Assembly (NCBI RefSeq): GCF_900005765.1
Contig: NC_041691.1
Location: forward strand, 744,001-808,000
Source: Plasmodium relictum
Lineage: Eukaryota; Apicomplexa; Aconoidasida; Haemosporida; Plasmodiidae
Reading direction: 5' to 3'
Length of the DNA: 64,000 bases
Made by a program: the position numbers and the translations under genes. Positions 1 to 11,741 of the stretch are shown piece after piece (the stretch's first letter is position 1; each line of letters opens with the position of its first letter). The notes beneath the pieces were generated by a model. The model was not told the DNA's origin and searched no databases. It saw only the letters and a list, made by a program, of their open reading frames with translations.

Positions 1-3000
1 ATAATTATCCTGTAAATAAAATAGTTGTGAATAATAATATTATAAATAGAGAAATTAATCCCATTAATAATAATTTTGGTTTAATAAATTATGTAAATAA
101 AAATAATTTTATGAATAAAAATATAAAGAATGTTAAAATTGAAAATTATGCATATGACCAGTTTTTAATGAACAATGAGCAAATGCCTAGAATTGATCAC
201 TCTAGTATAAATAACAGTAATTCCAAAAAATTATTAAACAGTAATATGAATAATGAGAAAGTTCTTAAAAAAAATTACTTTGTAATTGAAAACAATAATA
301 TATGCGGATACCAAAACAAAAATAATTCTGCATATAATAGCAATACCAATAGTAAAAAAAAAAGTAAAAATGATTTAAAACATATGAAAGATGATGATTT
401 AAACAATAATCAAAATTTGAGAAGCATAAAAATTAATTGGAGTAAGTACGACAATATTTTTAAAAAAATAAAATTAGAAAAAAATTATGACTGGTTCATA
501 GATAAAAATGAAGATGATGAATGTGATGATGATATTGATGATAAATCAAATGAAGATGAGAAAAGCTTTCCTCTTTTTAATGATGCATTAAATATAAACT
601 TTAAAATTTTCTTTCGCGATTACAATGATATTTTAAATAAATTAAATTTAATTAAATTAAACGATAAGCACAATTTTAAAAATAATAGTTATTCTCAGTT
701 ATATGAAGATATTTTTTTAACTATAGAAAAATTTTTAGATATATCACAATTAAAGTTTGATAATAATTTTACGCACACGAATTTTTATAACAACTGGTTG
801 AATTATAATTGTAGCAATAGTAAAAATAATAAAGAAAAATCTAACTTTTTTAAAAGTGTATCAATGAGTGCAAATAATAGTATTTTCTTTGATACACTAC
901 TGAAAAAAAAGAAGGAATTTAATGAAAATTGTAAAAAAAATAATGGTTATGATATTTCAACTCAAAATAATTGTACTCTTAATTCCAATGAAGAAAAGTA
1001 TAATAATTTCATATCTAATAATTCAACATTAGTTTCAAAAAATAATAATATAAGCTATAATAACATTCAAAATAATGATACATTAAATGATAGTTCAAAC
1101 GAAAATACTCATTTTATTGGAAATGTATTAAGTCTTCCTAAAACAAAAAGCTACAATGAACATAAAAATGCAACAAGTCAGAATTCGCTTATCGAAAAAA
1201 TTTTATCAAAAAAATACAGGACATATTCTATAAATGAATTTTTAAATGTAGAATTGAACAATGATTTACAGGAATTAGTGAACATGTATAAAAAAAATTT
1301 ATGTCATAATATGCAAACAGTATTAAAAAAAAAAAAGAAATATGAAAGGAATTATTATCATTGGTATAGAAACAATTTACGAATGCAAGTAAATAGAGAT
1401 TATGTTAAAATAAGAAAGCATAAATTATTCAAAAAAAAAAGTAAGAAAAAGAAAAAGTTGATAAACAAAAATAAGAAATCTATTAATGGTGAAATTATAC
1501 CAAATAAAGAATTAAAGAATAATACATTATTAGAGACAGAAAATAGTCATACATTGAATAATATTAATGATCATGAAATGAGAAAAGTATCAAATGAAAA
1601 TTTAGATAAACCTCTTTTCTCATGTCATTTAGGAGTTTCAAAGAATGAAAAACTTGATGGCCAAGTTAATCAAAATTGTATGTTAAAAGTAAAAGAAGAA
1701 ATTGTAAATGATAATACAAAGGATAATATTAATAATAATAAAGTTTATGAAAATAATTTAAATGATAAACTTATTGATAAAAAAGAGGAACTGCATCAGG
1801 TCAATATATATCAAGAAAATGCTAATTCTGTTAAAATAAAAATGACAGAAGACAAACTATATGTAAAAGATAAAAAAGAAGTAGATAAAATAGATAATAT
1901 AAATAAGTGCGAGAAAAAAAATAATAATTTAAATGATTTAAAAAATTCTGAATATAAACAAAAAGGATGTTTAGTAAATAATTCAAATCATAGCGATAAT
2001 TATAGTCACAAAAATAATAATCAGAATATTGATAATGATAGTAAGGAAGTTGAGAGCCTTAATGATATTGCACATGAATTTATTGAGAGTGATTCAAAAG
2101 AGGCTACATGTGGAAATGTAAAATTAAATATAAATGATTCTGATTTAAATGATTATATAAAAAAGGATGGCTGTGATATAAATGTATTTATTGAAAAGGA
2201 ATGTATTCAAATGAAATTAGATAAGAAAATGGAACCTAAAAGAATAAAAAGAGTAAAACATAAATTATTTAATGAATCTCGAAATTTATCAAGTATTAGG
2301 CTTTATAAAAAAATGGAGGATGAGAGAAGAATTAAAAAAAGAAGAAAATACAATATGAAATACAAAACAAATGCAATAATTGATTTTGGAGATAAAATTG
2401 TGTGGGTATCTTTTGAATTTAATAATTTGGAAATGCTAAAAAAAATGATAAGAAATAATATGTTATGTTCAAATTATTTGAGTGGCATTCACAACATGAA
2501 TGAATCAGAATTTAAATTAGAAAAAATGCTAACTGATGAAATGCGAAAGTATAAAAATGTAAAAATAAAATTTTACAAATTTTTAAGTTATTATGATTTT
2601 GTTTTTTTAAGAAATAGATTAAATTTCATTAAAATTAAATATAGAAAAAAAAATAAGAATGAAGAAAATAAATTAAGTTACAATAATATTCAAGATTATG
2701 ATTCAAATATATTGGATAATGGAAAATTATTGATTATGAATAAAACTCATATTAATGATAAGATGAAAAAAAATAATGAAAATAAGAACGAAATTGAAAA
2801 TGATAATATAAAAAGGTATAAAAACAGTCAAGAATTATTAAATATAAAAAATGATATTCCTATAAATATTGGTACTACGAATAGTACTTTCAATAATAAT
2901 GATAAACTAAATATTAAACGGAAAGGATATGATGTTTTGGATAAGGAAGAAAAATTAAGCATTATAAGTAACGAAGAATTTGAAGAAGGTAGAGAAAATT

Positions 3001-6000
3001 TTAATATAAATGAGAGGAAAAGAAAAAAGGATGAAAATAATGGTAATAAACAAAAGGTAATGGTAAAAAGAGAAAAAGAGGATGAAGAAAGCATATATAA
3101 TAATAAAATTATAAAAGATAACTCCTACATATCCTCTTATAATAATAAAAATAATGAGGATGAAATAGATAATTTTAAAAAAGAAATAGGAAATAAAAAT
3201 AAAAAAATGAAAAAAAATATAAAAAAAACGAAATTGTACAAGAACCTACTATTATTCCCTTTAATAGATAAAAAAAAAATAAGTTCCTATATTAATGTCA
3301 ATTTAAATGTAGATATAAAAAAGGAAATAATTGAAAATGATAAAGTAAGTGAAAAAGAAATAAATCTTGTTAACAAATACTTAAATAAAAGTTTGAAAAT
3401 GGAAAAAAATGAATATTCTAAGATAGGTACATATGAAAATTATGATAACTTAAATAATAAAAATGGAAACGATAAATACAATTATAATGATGTTGTTCTA
3501 ATTGATAACTGCTTATGGCCTAATAACCCAACTTTATTTAATATTTTTGAAAAATATTATTTACTACTAAAAATGCAAAAATATATTTTGCAGTATAAGC
3601 ACTTTTCAAAAAATAATATAAAAAAAAAAATAAATTCTGAATCTAATAATGAAATTTACTCAAGTTCGAATTCCTTAAATTTTTCTTCAATGAGCAATTA
3701 CAAGAGTAAAAAAAAACATGTAAAAGCCAAAAATGAAAAATTAAATGAAGAAAATATTATATCTTCAAATTTTAATAATGATATAAGAAGCTCAGATACA
3801 AGTACAGATAACGTTAACGAAAAAAAAAAAATAATTACAAGAGTAGATTTTGACTATAATGATAATATATATTATAAAGATGATATCAATAAAAGTAACA
3901 GTAATATAAATGGTTTAAAAATGGATACTGTAAAAATGATGTATAGTGATTCTAGTAATTTCCTAAATATGAGGAGTGATATAGAGGATAGAAATATCAA
4001 ATTAAAAACGGAAAAAAAACTACAAAGAAATAATAAATTATTATATACAATTGATGGATATGCTAAGTTAGATGAAAATAGTAGTAAATATTTAGAAGAG
4101 GTTGAAGAGGATGAAGATAAAGAAAATTTTAATAAAGATGAATTAGAAGAAATAAAAAATGAAAAAAAATTGCAAAGAGTAAAAAATGAAGAACAGATAA
4201 AAAATAACCATTTTTTTGATAATGATGAAGCAGATATTAATATAAAAAAAAAAGATAGAGATATATTTTTATATAATTCTATTAGAAACAAAATACCTAA
4301 TGATCGATTGCAAAACGAAAATGTGCATTTTAATTTGAAAAAAGACTTAAAGTTATGTAAAAGTTCAAGAATAAATAGTAAAGCTAATAATAAAAAATAT
4401 TCATTATCGCCGTTAATAAATAAAAGAGAACAAAATCCTTTAGAGAATTATGATGAAAATGGAAAGAAGAAGAGAGGAAGAAAAAAAGGAAAAAAAAGAG
4501 GTAGAAAAAAAGGAGTAAAAAATAAGAATAAGTTATTGGATGAAAAAAATGAAAGTAAAAAAAATAAATTATTAGGTGATGAAGAGGAAGAAGATTATGA
4601 TGATGAAGATGAAATAGATAAAGAAAATGAAAAAAATAAAATGGATGATGAAGAAAATGAAATGATAGATAATGATGTTGTACCAATTGATAAAGATATT
4701 ATAATAGATTTGTTGTGTGAGGAAGAAAAATTAATAGAGAGTTATATTAAAAATTCCCAATTTGTTGATAAAAATTTAGTATGTTTATTAATTTACATGA
4801 ATAATATACAAAAAAAATTAAGTAGTATATGCAATAAGTTATTAAAAAAAGTTATAAAGGAAAACAAAACACCAATTCGCATTAGTGATAATATAGAAAA
4901 AAGTGAAGAAATAATTTATAAATATATCATGTTTGAGAGATGGAATCAATTAAGATATTCCTTGTTGTATAATATTAATTTAATTAACAATAAAATTAAT
5001 AAATCAGAAAATAATCAAGCCATTTATAAGAATATAAATATTAAATCAATATTTGATTTGCATCAATTTTCTTATAAATATAAAAAACAGAAAATCCCAT
5101 CTTTTGAATATAGTGTTTTTTTAAAATACAAATTTCATAAACAAAGTAGAAATACATTTTTTAATGATAGTTTTTCATATTCTAATTGCAATGAAGCAGC
5201 ATTTATTAATGATGAAGAAAATTTCTGCGGATTTTCTAATAATAATGATTTAAATATAACACCAGTTTTTTCGTACTGTTGTGTGTGTTTCAACGATGAT
5301 TATAATAGTATGCAAATAAATGAACAAAATGAAAATTTAAAAACATTTTCTAGAAGCAATTCTATAAAAAATACTACTACTAATTTAGAAAATAAAAATG
5401 AGAAAGTAAATACAAAAAATAAAACAGACAAAAATGCTAATAAAATTAATTTACATATAAAAAATGAAAACTGTATTAAAAAGGAAGAAAATAAATTAAA
5501 TTCAGAGAATAATATATTAGATATAAACAATAATACTAACAATAATAAAGTTAATAGCTTGCCAAGTAATAATAATGAAGCAAATGTAAATCAAGTGAAA
5601 GACAGTAGCATATCAAACGATGCTAACAATAATAATGATAAAAATACAAGTAATATTGATTTATCTATTATAGAAAAAAATGTAAAAAATAATAGAAATC
5701 TGATGCTAAGATGCAGCAGATGTTATATACATGTTCATAAGTTTTGTTATATTTCAACAAAAAAATCAGATGAAAATATTCTCAGTAACACTCAGAATAA
5801 TGTTTCTGTAAATAATAATGAATGGCTGTGTCAAAGGTGTGAATTTGAAAAAAAATCCTTAGGTAATAATTATTTATATTTATTTGATAATAATGTTAAG
5901 TGCTACATATGCATAGAAAGAGGAGGAGCTTTTATTCAAATGAGCAGTAATATATTTGTTCATACATTTTGTGCATTGTTTTGTGTTCCTGATTTATTAA

Positions 6001-9000
6001 TTAATACAAACGTAAATTTGGAAAATTTTGATGAATTTTTAAAATTAAATAACTTATCTTTAACTCAAGAAATATTTTCTAAATTAAAAAAAAGAAAAAG
6101 AAAATCACTGAAGAAAAATAAGGAAGTACAGGAATTAACAATTGAATCAGATAAAAATAAAATAAGACATGATGAAGAAGAAAAGGAAAATGAAACAAAG
6201 GAAGAAACAAATAAGGAAGAGAAAAAAAATAATGTTGATAAGGAAATGTTAAAATTAAAATATGAAATGTATGATACTAAAAAAACTAACAAAAATATTT
6301 CATCATCTTCATCTACCATATTAAAGAAAGAAAATACAACTGGTAATAAATTACATGAAGAAAATGATTCTTTTAAAAATGCAAATATAATAAATGATGG
6401 TAATATTCCTAGTAGTAATGAAAATGATAATTACTTAATTAAAAGTAATAAATTCGCATCAAATGACTTGAAGTTAAACATAAAGGAAGTAAAAAAAAAT
6501 AAAGATGATGAGACATCTCAGGATAAGGATAAGGATAAGGATAAGGATAAGGATAAAGATAAAGATAATTATGTTTCAAATTTTAACTATACAAAAAACA
6601 ATATTTCTGAAAACAAAACTACTAATAATGTTAATTTAGGAGAGAAAAATAAAAATAAAATAAAATATGCCTTAGTCAATGATTATTCTAATAATAGCAA
6701 AACTGAGAAAAAAAATGAGGAAATAAAAGTTATAAAAAAAAGAGATGCAAAAATTTATGATTTTTTTACATTTATAAAAAAAGAAGATAAAAAGAGATTT
6801 AATGAAAGTTCCCATGGTTTTGATAATTCAAAAAAAAAAAAAAAAAAAACTAATAATAATGAAAGGTTGGATGATGAAATAAATAACATACTAATTGATG
6901 AAAAATCTAAAAAATATGTTCATGATATAAATAATAAGGATAATAAAAATCATTTTACTGAAAAGAATAAAGAGAATACCAAAGAAATATATAATTATGA
7001 CAAAAATGAAATCAAAAAGGAACATAATGATTGTGATAAAAAAGAAAAGAAAAAAGATATAATTGATAAAGAAGATGAAGCTACATTAATAAATCATGAT
7101 AAAAAAGAAATTTGCAAAAATAATCAAGATATTGATGATAATAAAATACTTGATAAAAATGTTAACATAAATTCAGATATAGATGAAAATTCTTCACATG
7201 CATCTTCTTCTTTTTTTTCAAGTTCATTGTACTCAATATCTACTTTATCAGATAAATATGATGCAAAATTAAATATCAGAAAAAAAAATAAATTGGAAAT
7301 ATTTAATTATATAGAAAATCCATATCTTTTAAGTGGTTATCAAAATGAAAATATTAGATGTGATGTATGTTTAAAAGCAAAAGGAATATTTTTAAAATGC
7401 CAGAATATAAAATGTAAAAAGTATATTCATCCTTTATGTGCATTTATGTGTGGATTATATATAAAATGTAAAAATTCTAATAAAAAATTTCTCAAGTTTA
7501 AAAATAAAATAGACTATTGTTTTCCTCGTATTTTTTTCTTTATTAAATGTATTAGTCATTCAATAAAAAAATATGGTGTATTAAATATATATGATCAGAT
7601 AATTAAAAGAAGAACAAAATATTTAAATAGAGATTTGTATCCCAACATATATGAAAATAATAAAAAAGAGAGAAAGCAAAAAAGTTCCCTAAAATATAAA
7701 ATACGTAATAATTCAAATAATAATAAAAAAAGTGATATATATGAAATTTTAGCTTTTAATTTTAATTATTTAGATCCTTATCAATATAATTTTTTTCTTC
7801 TTCCTTCAATTGATCATATAAAAAATAATATTTGTTTGGTTTGCTTTACATCTCATAATAAAAAACAATTATTGTATTGTAAATATTGCAATATATGCGT
7901 TCATAAAAAGTGCTATTTAGTTGATTCCAGCTTTATTGAATATCAGTTTTATAAAAAGAAAAAAAAAGTATACACATTTTTAATACATAATAAGGAACAA
8001 AAAGTTAAACACATAATTGATCAAATAAAAGTGAAAAAAGAATCTATTATAAATTTACTTCATGATAAAAATGGTAATGATTATAATGATGATATAAAAG
8101 ATTCTGAAATATTATTACCTTATAAAAAATCTAATTATTTTATTAAACATGTATCAAACGAAGAAGTAAAAAATGAGAAAAATGCATATATTACTGAATC
8201 TAATATAACTAATTGTGATGAGAAAAATACAAATAATAATCAGAAAAATGATTCTAAGAAAAATAATACTCTTGAATCAAATAGTAAAGTTGATGTAAAT
8301 GAAAATTATTTGGATAATACAGAGAATGTAAAGGATAATGATACAAACAATGGCATAGCTGTAATAAATCATGAAATTAGATGTAGTAAAATTAATAAAA
8401 ATGAAAATAAAAATAAAGAGATTAATAATAATACTACTGACAATGATAATAATATTATGAATGATAAAATGAGTTGCGAAAAAAAGTTTGAATGCTCTAA
8501 AATAATAAGACAATTAATACAAAATGAAATAAATAATTGTTTATATGCTGCAGAAAATTATAAAAATATTGAATTTATTTATAAATTAAAAGAGTTCAGT
8601 AAAATAGATAATTGTTTTAAATTATGTGATAAATACATAAACGATGAAGAAAAATGTTTAACTGACTTAGATGATATTGAAGAAAAAAAATTATTTGTTT
8701 GTGATCTTTGCTCAAATAATTATAATTATGAGAATGTAAACTGTATATTATGTAGCAGGAGAGGTGGTGCAATAAAAATTGTAAAAGTTAATGATTATAT
8801 GAAACTTGATAAAAATAAAAATAAAAAAAATAATTTTATAAAAAATGAAAAGGATTTTATCTTTGTTCATATGCAATGTGCTTTGTTTGCTCCTCAAATA
8901 ATTATTCAAGATATTAGTGAAGAGTATTATCAGTATTATAATTATGACAATTTTCCTTTGAATGAACATAATGAAGAGGAAATTTTGATAGAAAAAAATT

Positions 9001-10907
9001 TTTTATCAGATTCAGAAATTCAGGTTTTAAATGAAGAATATTATTATGATGAAAAACAGAATTTACTTAATGAATTTTTTTATAAGCAATCATATATTAA
9101 TTATAAAAACAGTGGGAAAAAATTCATTGATAAGAAAAATTCTACTAATGCAATTAAAGATGATAATATTTATAAAAAATTTTCATTTAATTTTAATAAA
9201 AGAAATGGAAAAGAAGAAAATAAAGAAAAAGAAATTTCAAATGATGTACATGATTCGACTAGTTTAGAAAAAACTATGTCAAATAATATTATGGAAAATC
9301 GATTAATGAATTGTGTTAAAAATAATCATAATAATAACGAAGAATTAAAAAAAACAAATAAATTAAATTTTGATATAACTAATGATAGTGAAATAAATTT
9401 TTCTAATTCTAAAAAGGAAAACACTTACGATGATACTTGTATAAATAATCAAGAAGGCATTACTTCTAATGAAAATGAGCATGAGAATGAAGATAAAAGT
9501 ATTCAAGAAAAAAGTTATATGAACAATAGAAACAGTAACACTCTATTTGACAATTATAATAAAATAAAAGAAAATAATTTTGCTTTAAATAAAATGGAGA
9601 AATATACAAAAAAAATAAAAAAAAATAAGCAATTAATAGCTCTTAATAAATATAAAAATATGAATGATATGAATAAAAGGACATCTTATAACAAAAAGAC
9701 GAACTTGTATTATTATAACCTGAATAGAAAAAAAAATAATTACAAAATAATAATTAAAGATAAATTAAAAAAGCATTTAAATAAAAATACTTGTTATATT
9801 TGCAATTTAACTTACGGATATACTCAAAAATGTGTAGAAAATACTTGTACGAATTACTTTCATATATCATGTGCTCATATTCATAAATTATTTTTTGAAT
9901 TTGATTATAACTTTTTTAAGGTGCACCCTAATGCACCACATGCTGATTTTGCAAAAACACCAAGTTCTATTATATTCTGTGAGCATCATTCTAAAATTAG
10001 AAGAAAAGTAAAACCTTCTATCAAATTATTTTCTAAGTTAAGATCTTTCCTTGAGCTCGCTCGTATCATAGTAGATCAAATGAAAAAAAGAGAAGACATA
10101 AAAAACTCTTGGATAAAAGATAAATATAAAAATGATATTTCAAAAAATGATGGAAATACTATGAAAAAATTACAAGATAATATGCATTTTAAAGAAAATG
10201 ATAAAAAACATGATACTGTGAGAAGTAAGGATAATATAGGTAATAACAATATTTTAAATAATAATATTCAAGATTATGATTTAAAAAATAAACTAAACTT
10301 AAATAATAAGGATTTTTCAAAAGATTCACAAAATTTGGATTTTCGTTCTACCAATGGCGATTGTAATTTATTAAATAAAAATGATATATACAATAACGAT
10401 ACATTTAATAATATCCCGCATCAGAAAAAAGAGATAGATATTAATAAACAGAAAGAAGGAATGAAAATGGATAATATTGATAATAACAGCAAAATATTAT
10501 TATCATCATCATTATCTCATAATTTCTCAAAAAATGAAAATTTTCAAAATGATACATTAAATAAACAAATGGTGAATAGTAAATCTAGTGATCAAGAATA
10601 TAAAAAAAATGAAGAAGATGATATTAAAAAGAAAGAAAATGATATATATGATGATGACTACGATGATGAATATAAGGACGACGATGACGAAGACGACGAT
10701 GATGATGACGATGATGATGATTATGATGTTGATGAAGATGAAGATGATAATGATGAAGATGACAATGAAGATGATTACTATAATGATGAATATTATGAGG
10801 AATCTGAGGAAAAGAAAAATTATAAAAATAATATAGTTAGAAATTCAGATAAAATAGAAGAGAAAAATAAAATTGTTCAAAATAATGATATAAAGGACCT
10901 AGATTAA
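1..10907 (+). CDS. Giant PHD-finger chromatin protein with two PHD/zinc-knuckle/ePHD modules (5' end outside window)
   Basis: This is probably a nuclear histone-tail reader. The frame is open to the left edge (codons from base 3, no stop, first in-window start only a GTG), so the N-terminus is missing. At least 3,634 codons are visible. Module 1 has a PHD finger with its first Cys pair at 5277-5288, CSRC near 5712, HVHKFC and a last pair at 5829-5840; a C2HC knuckle (CYIC...HTFC, 5901-5975); and an extended PHD (CDVC at 7359, HPLC, final C-x2-H near 7550). Module 2 repeats this order: PHD from 7833 with its last pair near 8703, knuckle CILC...HMQC at 8742-8880, and ePHD 9789-9990 ending FCEHH. 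Low-complexity inserts split both modules. Basic RGRKKG motifs near 4470-4520 resemble AT-hooks. The C-terminal tail (10600-10800) is nearly pure Asp/Glu. A GATAAG (Asp-Lys) microsatellite lies at about 6523-6566. The name PHD2 would rest on remembered synteny with P. falciparum, so no symbol is given. Confidence 0.9.
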   Translation, partial: NYPVNKIVVNNNIINREINPINNNFGLINYVNKNNFMNKNIKNVKIENYAYDQFLMNNEQMPRIDHSSINNSNSKKLLNSNMNNEKVLKKNYFVIENNNICGYQNKNNSAYNSNTNSKKKSKNDLKHMKDDDLNNNQNLRSIKINWSKYDNIFKKIKLEKNYDWFIDKNEDDECDDDIDDKSNEDEKSFPLFNDALNINFKIFFRDYNDILNKLNLIKLNDKHNFKNNSYSQLYEDIFLTIEKFLDISQLKFDNNFTHTNFYNNWLNYNCSNSKNNKEKSNFFKSVSMSANNSIFFDTLLKKKKEFNENCKKNNGYDISTQNNCTLNSNEEKYNNFISNNSTLVSKNNNISYNNIQNNDTLNDSSNENTHFIGNVLSLPKTKSYNEHKNATSQNSLIEKILSKKYRTYSINEFLNVELNNDLQELVNMYKKNLCHNMQTVLKKKKKYERNYYHWYRNNLRMQVNRDYVKIRKHKLFKKKSKKKKKLINKNKKSINGEIIPNKELKNNTLLETENSHTLNNINDHEMRKVSNENLDKPLFSCHLGVSKNEKLDGQVNQNCMLKVKEEIVNDNTKDNINNNKVYENNLNDKLIDKKEELHQVNIYQENANSVKIKMTEDKLYVKDKKEVDKIDNINKCEKKNNNLNDLKNSEYKQKGCLVNNSNHSDNYSHKNNNQNIDNDSKEVESLNDIAHEFIESDSKEATCGNVKLNINDSDLNDYIKKDGCDINVFIEKECIQMKLDKKMEPKRIKRVKHKLFNESRNLSSIRLYKKMEDERRIKKRRKYNMKYKTNAIIDFGDKIVWVSFEFNNLEMLKKMIRNNMLCSNYLSGIHNMNESEFKLEKMLTDEMRKYKNVKIKFYKFLSYYDFVFLRNRLNFIKIKYRKKNKNEENKLSYNNIQDYDSNILDNGKLLIMNKTHINDKMKKNNENKNEIENDNIKRYKNSQELLNIKNDIPINIGTTNSTFNNNDKLNIKRKGYDVLDKEEKLSIISNEEFEEGRENFNINERKRKKDENNGNKQKVMVKREKEDEESIYNNKIIKDNSYISSYNNKNNEDEIDNFKKEIGNKNKKMKKNIKKTKLYKNLLLFPLIDKKKISSYINVNLNVDIKKEIIENDKVSEKEINLVNKYLNKSLKMEKNEYSKIGTYENYDNLNNKNGNDKYNYNDVVLIDNCLWPNNPTLFNIFEKYYLLLKMQKYILQYKHFSKNNIKKKINSESNNEIYSSSNSLNFSSMSNYKSKKKHVKAKNEKLNEENIISSNFNNDIRSSDTSTDNVNEKKKIITRVDFDYNDNIYYKDDINKSNSNINGLKMDTVKMMYSDSSNFLNMRSDIEDRNIKLKTEKKLQRNNKLLYTIDGYAKLDENSSKYLEEVEEDEDKENFNKDELEEIKNEKKLQRVKNEEQIKNNHFFDNDEADINIKKKDRDIFLYNSIRNKIPNDRLQNENVHFNLKKDLKLCKSSRINSKANNKKYSLSPLINKREQNPLENYDENGKKKRGRKKGKKRGRKKGVKNKNKLLDEKNESKKNKLLGDEEEEDYDDEDEIDKENEKNKMDDEENEMIDNDVVPIDKDIIIDLLCEEEKLIESYIKNSQFVDKNLVCLLIYMNNIQKKLSSICNKLLKKVIKENKTPIRISDNIEKSEEIIYKYIMFERWNQLRYSLLYNINLINNKINKSENNQAIYKNINIKSIFDLHQFSYKYKKQKIPSFEYSVFLKYKFHKQSRNTFFNDSFSYSNCNEAAFINDEENFCGFSNNNDLNITPVFSYCCVCFNDDYNSMQINEQNENLKTFSRSNSIKNTTTNLENKNEKVNTKNKTDKNANKINLHIKNENCIKKEENKLNSENNILDINNNTNNNKVNSLPSNNNEANVNQVKDSSISNDANNNNDKNTSNIDLSIIEKNVKNNRNLMLRCSRCYIHVHKFCYISTKKSDENILSNTQNNVSVNNNEWLCQRCEFEKKSLGNNYLYLFDNNVKCYICIERGGAFIQMSSNIFVHTFCALFCVPDLLINTNVNLENFDEFLKLNNLSLTQEIFSKLKKRKRKSLKKNKEVQELTIESDKNKIRHDEEEKENETKEETNKEEKKNNVDKEMLKLKYEMYDTKKTNKNISSSSSTILKKENTTGNKLHEENDSFKNANIINDGNIPSSNENDNYLIKSNKFASNDLKLNIKEVKKNKDDETSQDKDKDKDKDKDKDKDNYVSNFNYTKNNISENKTTNNVNLGEKNKNKIKYALVNDYSNNSKTEKKNEEIKVIKKRDAKIYDFFTFIKKEDKKRFNESSHGFDNSKKKKKKTNNNERLDDEINNILIDEKSKKYVHDINNKDNKNHFTEKNKENTKEIYNYDKNEIKKEHNDCDKKEKKKDIIDKEDEATLINHDKKEICKNNQDIDDNKILDKNVNINSDIDENSSHASSSFFSSSLYSISTLSDKYDAKLNIRKKNKLEIFNYIENPYLLSGYQNENIRCDVCLKAKGIFLKCQNIKCKKYIHPLCAFMCGLYIKCKNSNKKFLKFKNKIDYCFPRIFFFIKCISHSIKKYGVLNIYDQIIKRRTKYLNRDLYPNIYENNKKERKQKSSLKYKIRNNSNNNKKSDIYEILAFNFNYLDPYQYNFFLLPSIDHIKNNICLVCFTSHNKKQLLYCKYCNICVHKKCYLVDSSFIEYQFYKKKKKVYTFLIHNKEQKVKHIIDQIKVKKESIINLLHDKNGNDYNDDIKDSEILLPYKKSNYFIKHVSNEEVKNEKNAYITESNITNCDEKNTNNNQKNDSKKNNTLESNSKVDVNENYLDNTENVKDNDTNNGIAVINHEIRCSKINKNENKNKEINNNTTDNDNNIMNDKMSCEKKFECSKIIRQLIQNEINNCLYAAENYKNIEFIYKLKEFSKIDNCFKLCDKYINDEEKCLTDLDDIEEKKLFVCDLCSNNYNYENVNCILCSRRGGAIKIVKVNDYMKLDKNKNKKNNFIKNEKDFIFVHMQCALFAPQIIIQDISEEYYQYYNYDNFPLNEHNEEEILIEKNFLSDSEIQVLNEEYYYDEKQNLLNEFFYKQSYINYKNSGKKFIDKKNSTNAIKDDNIYKKFSFNFNKRNGKEENKEKEISNDVHDSTSLEKTMSNNIMENRLMNCVKNNHNNNEELKKTNKLNFDITNDSEINFSNSKKENTYDDTCINNQEGITSNENEHENEDKSIQEKSYMNNRNSNTLFDNYNKIKENNFALNKMEKYTKKIKKNKQLIALNKYKNMNDMNKRTSYNKKTNLYYYNLNRKKNNYKIIIKDKLKKHLNKNTCYICNLTYGYTQKCVENTCTNYFHISCAHIHKLFFEFDYNFFKVHPNAPHADFAKTPSSIIFCEHHSKIRRKVKPSIKLFSKLRSFLELARIIVDQMKKREDIKNSWIKDKYKNDISKNDGNTMKKLQDNMHFKENDKKHDTVRSKDNIGNNNILNNNIQDYDLKNKLNLNNKDFSKDSQNLDFRSTNGDCNLLNKNDIYNNDTFNNIPHQKKEIDINKQKEGMKMDNIDNNSKILLSSSLSHNFSKNENFQNDTLNKQMVNSKSSDQEYKKNEEDDIKKKENDIYDDDYDDEYKDDDDEDDDDDDDDDDYDVDEDEDDNDEDDNEDDYYNDEYYEESEEKKNYKNNIVRNSDKIEEKNKIVQNNDIKDLD

Positions 10908-11665
10908 AGTTAATTTAGTTGTAGAGATGAAGATGGGAAAAATGAAAAGCAGAAAAGTTAGTATATACAATAAAATAAAAAAGTATTAAAAATATATATA
11001 TATATATATAAATTATCTTTATTTTGTTATTACAAAAATTTTTTAAAAAAAATAAGAGATTAAAAAATTTTATAAAATACATATATGTATACATTCTTTT
11101 TTACATTTGTTATTCTTGTGAATGTCAAAAAAAAAAAAATTGTGTATTAATATATATAAAATTTATTCATTGATTTTTATTGCCATTGATTTTATTTAAT
11201 ATTTCCTGATTGAAAAAATTATGAAAAAAATAAAATAAAATAATAATAATATATATATGTATATTAAAAAAAAATGAAAAAAAAATTATTAATTTTTGCA
11301 TCATTTAAAACAATTGATTATTATTTAAGAAAACTTTTTTTTATTTTTTTTTATGTATTTTTCATTTTTTATAAAAACGCATAACCATATGTAAAAGGTT
11401 TTATCTATTTTTTTTTATTTCCTTATAAATTTTTTTTATATATAAAAATTTTAAAATATATATTATTCATTGACTTGTACTATATAAAATTAAAAAAAAA
11501 AATTATCAATTTATTTTTAAAAAAAAAGTTAAAACTATTAAAAACAATAAAAAGAACAAAACAAAATTATAAAATATTTAACATAGGCAAAGATCATAAC
11601 TAAAAAAAAAAAAAAAAAAAAAAATTAAACAAATTCATATAAATATAATATTACATAATATAAAA

Positions 11666-11713
<48 letters not shown>

Positions 11714-11741
11714 AGAAACAATAGATAAAAGAATTATGGAT
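10908..11741. other. Convergent intergenic region, low complexity
   Basis: This lies between the stops of the PHD protein (+) and the RbAp48-like gene (-), so it should hold both 3' UTRs. It consists of poly(A), poly(T) and AT repeats. I see no coding exon or RNA gene. Confidence 0.6.
11668..11711. repeat. (AT)n microsatellite, about 44 bp
   Basis: Uninterrupted AT dinucleotide run directly downstream of the RbAp48-like stop codon (minus strand). Likely length-polymorphic. Confidence 0.9.

Noticed and set aside
2828-8969. Minus-strand ORFs inside the PHD gene (e.g. 3872-4291, 4384-4686, 8277-8513)
   Set aside because: Hydrophobic shadow frames of A-rich coding sequence, with no splice context or similarity.
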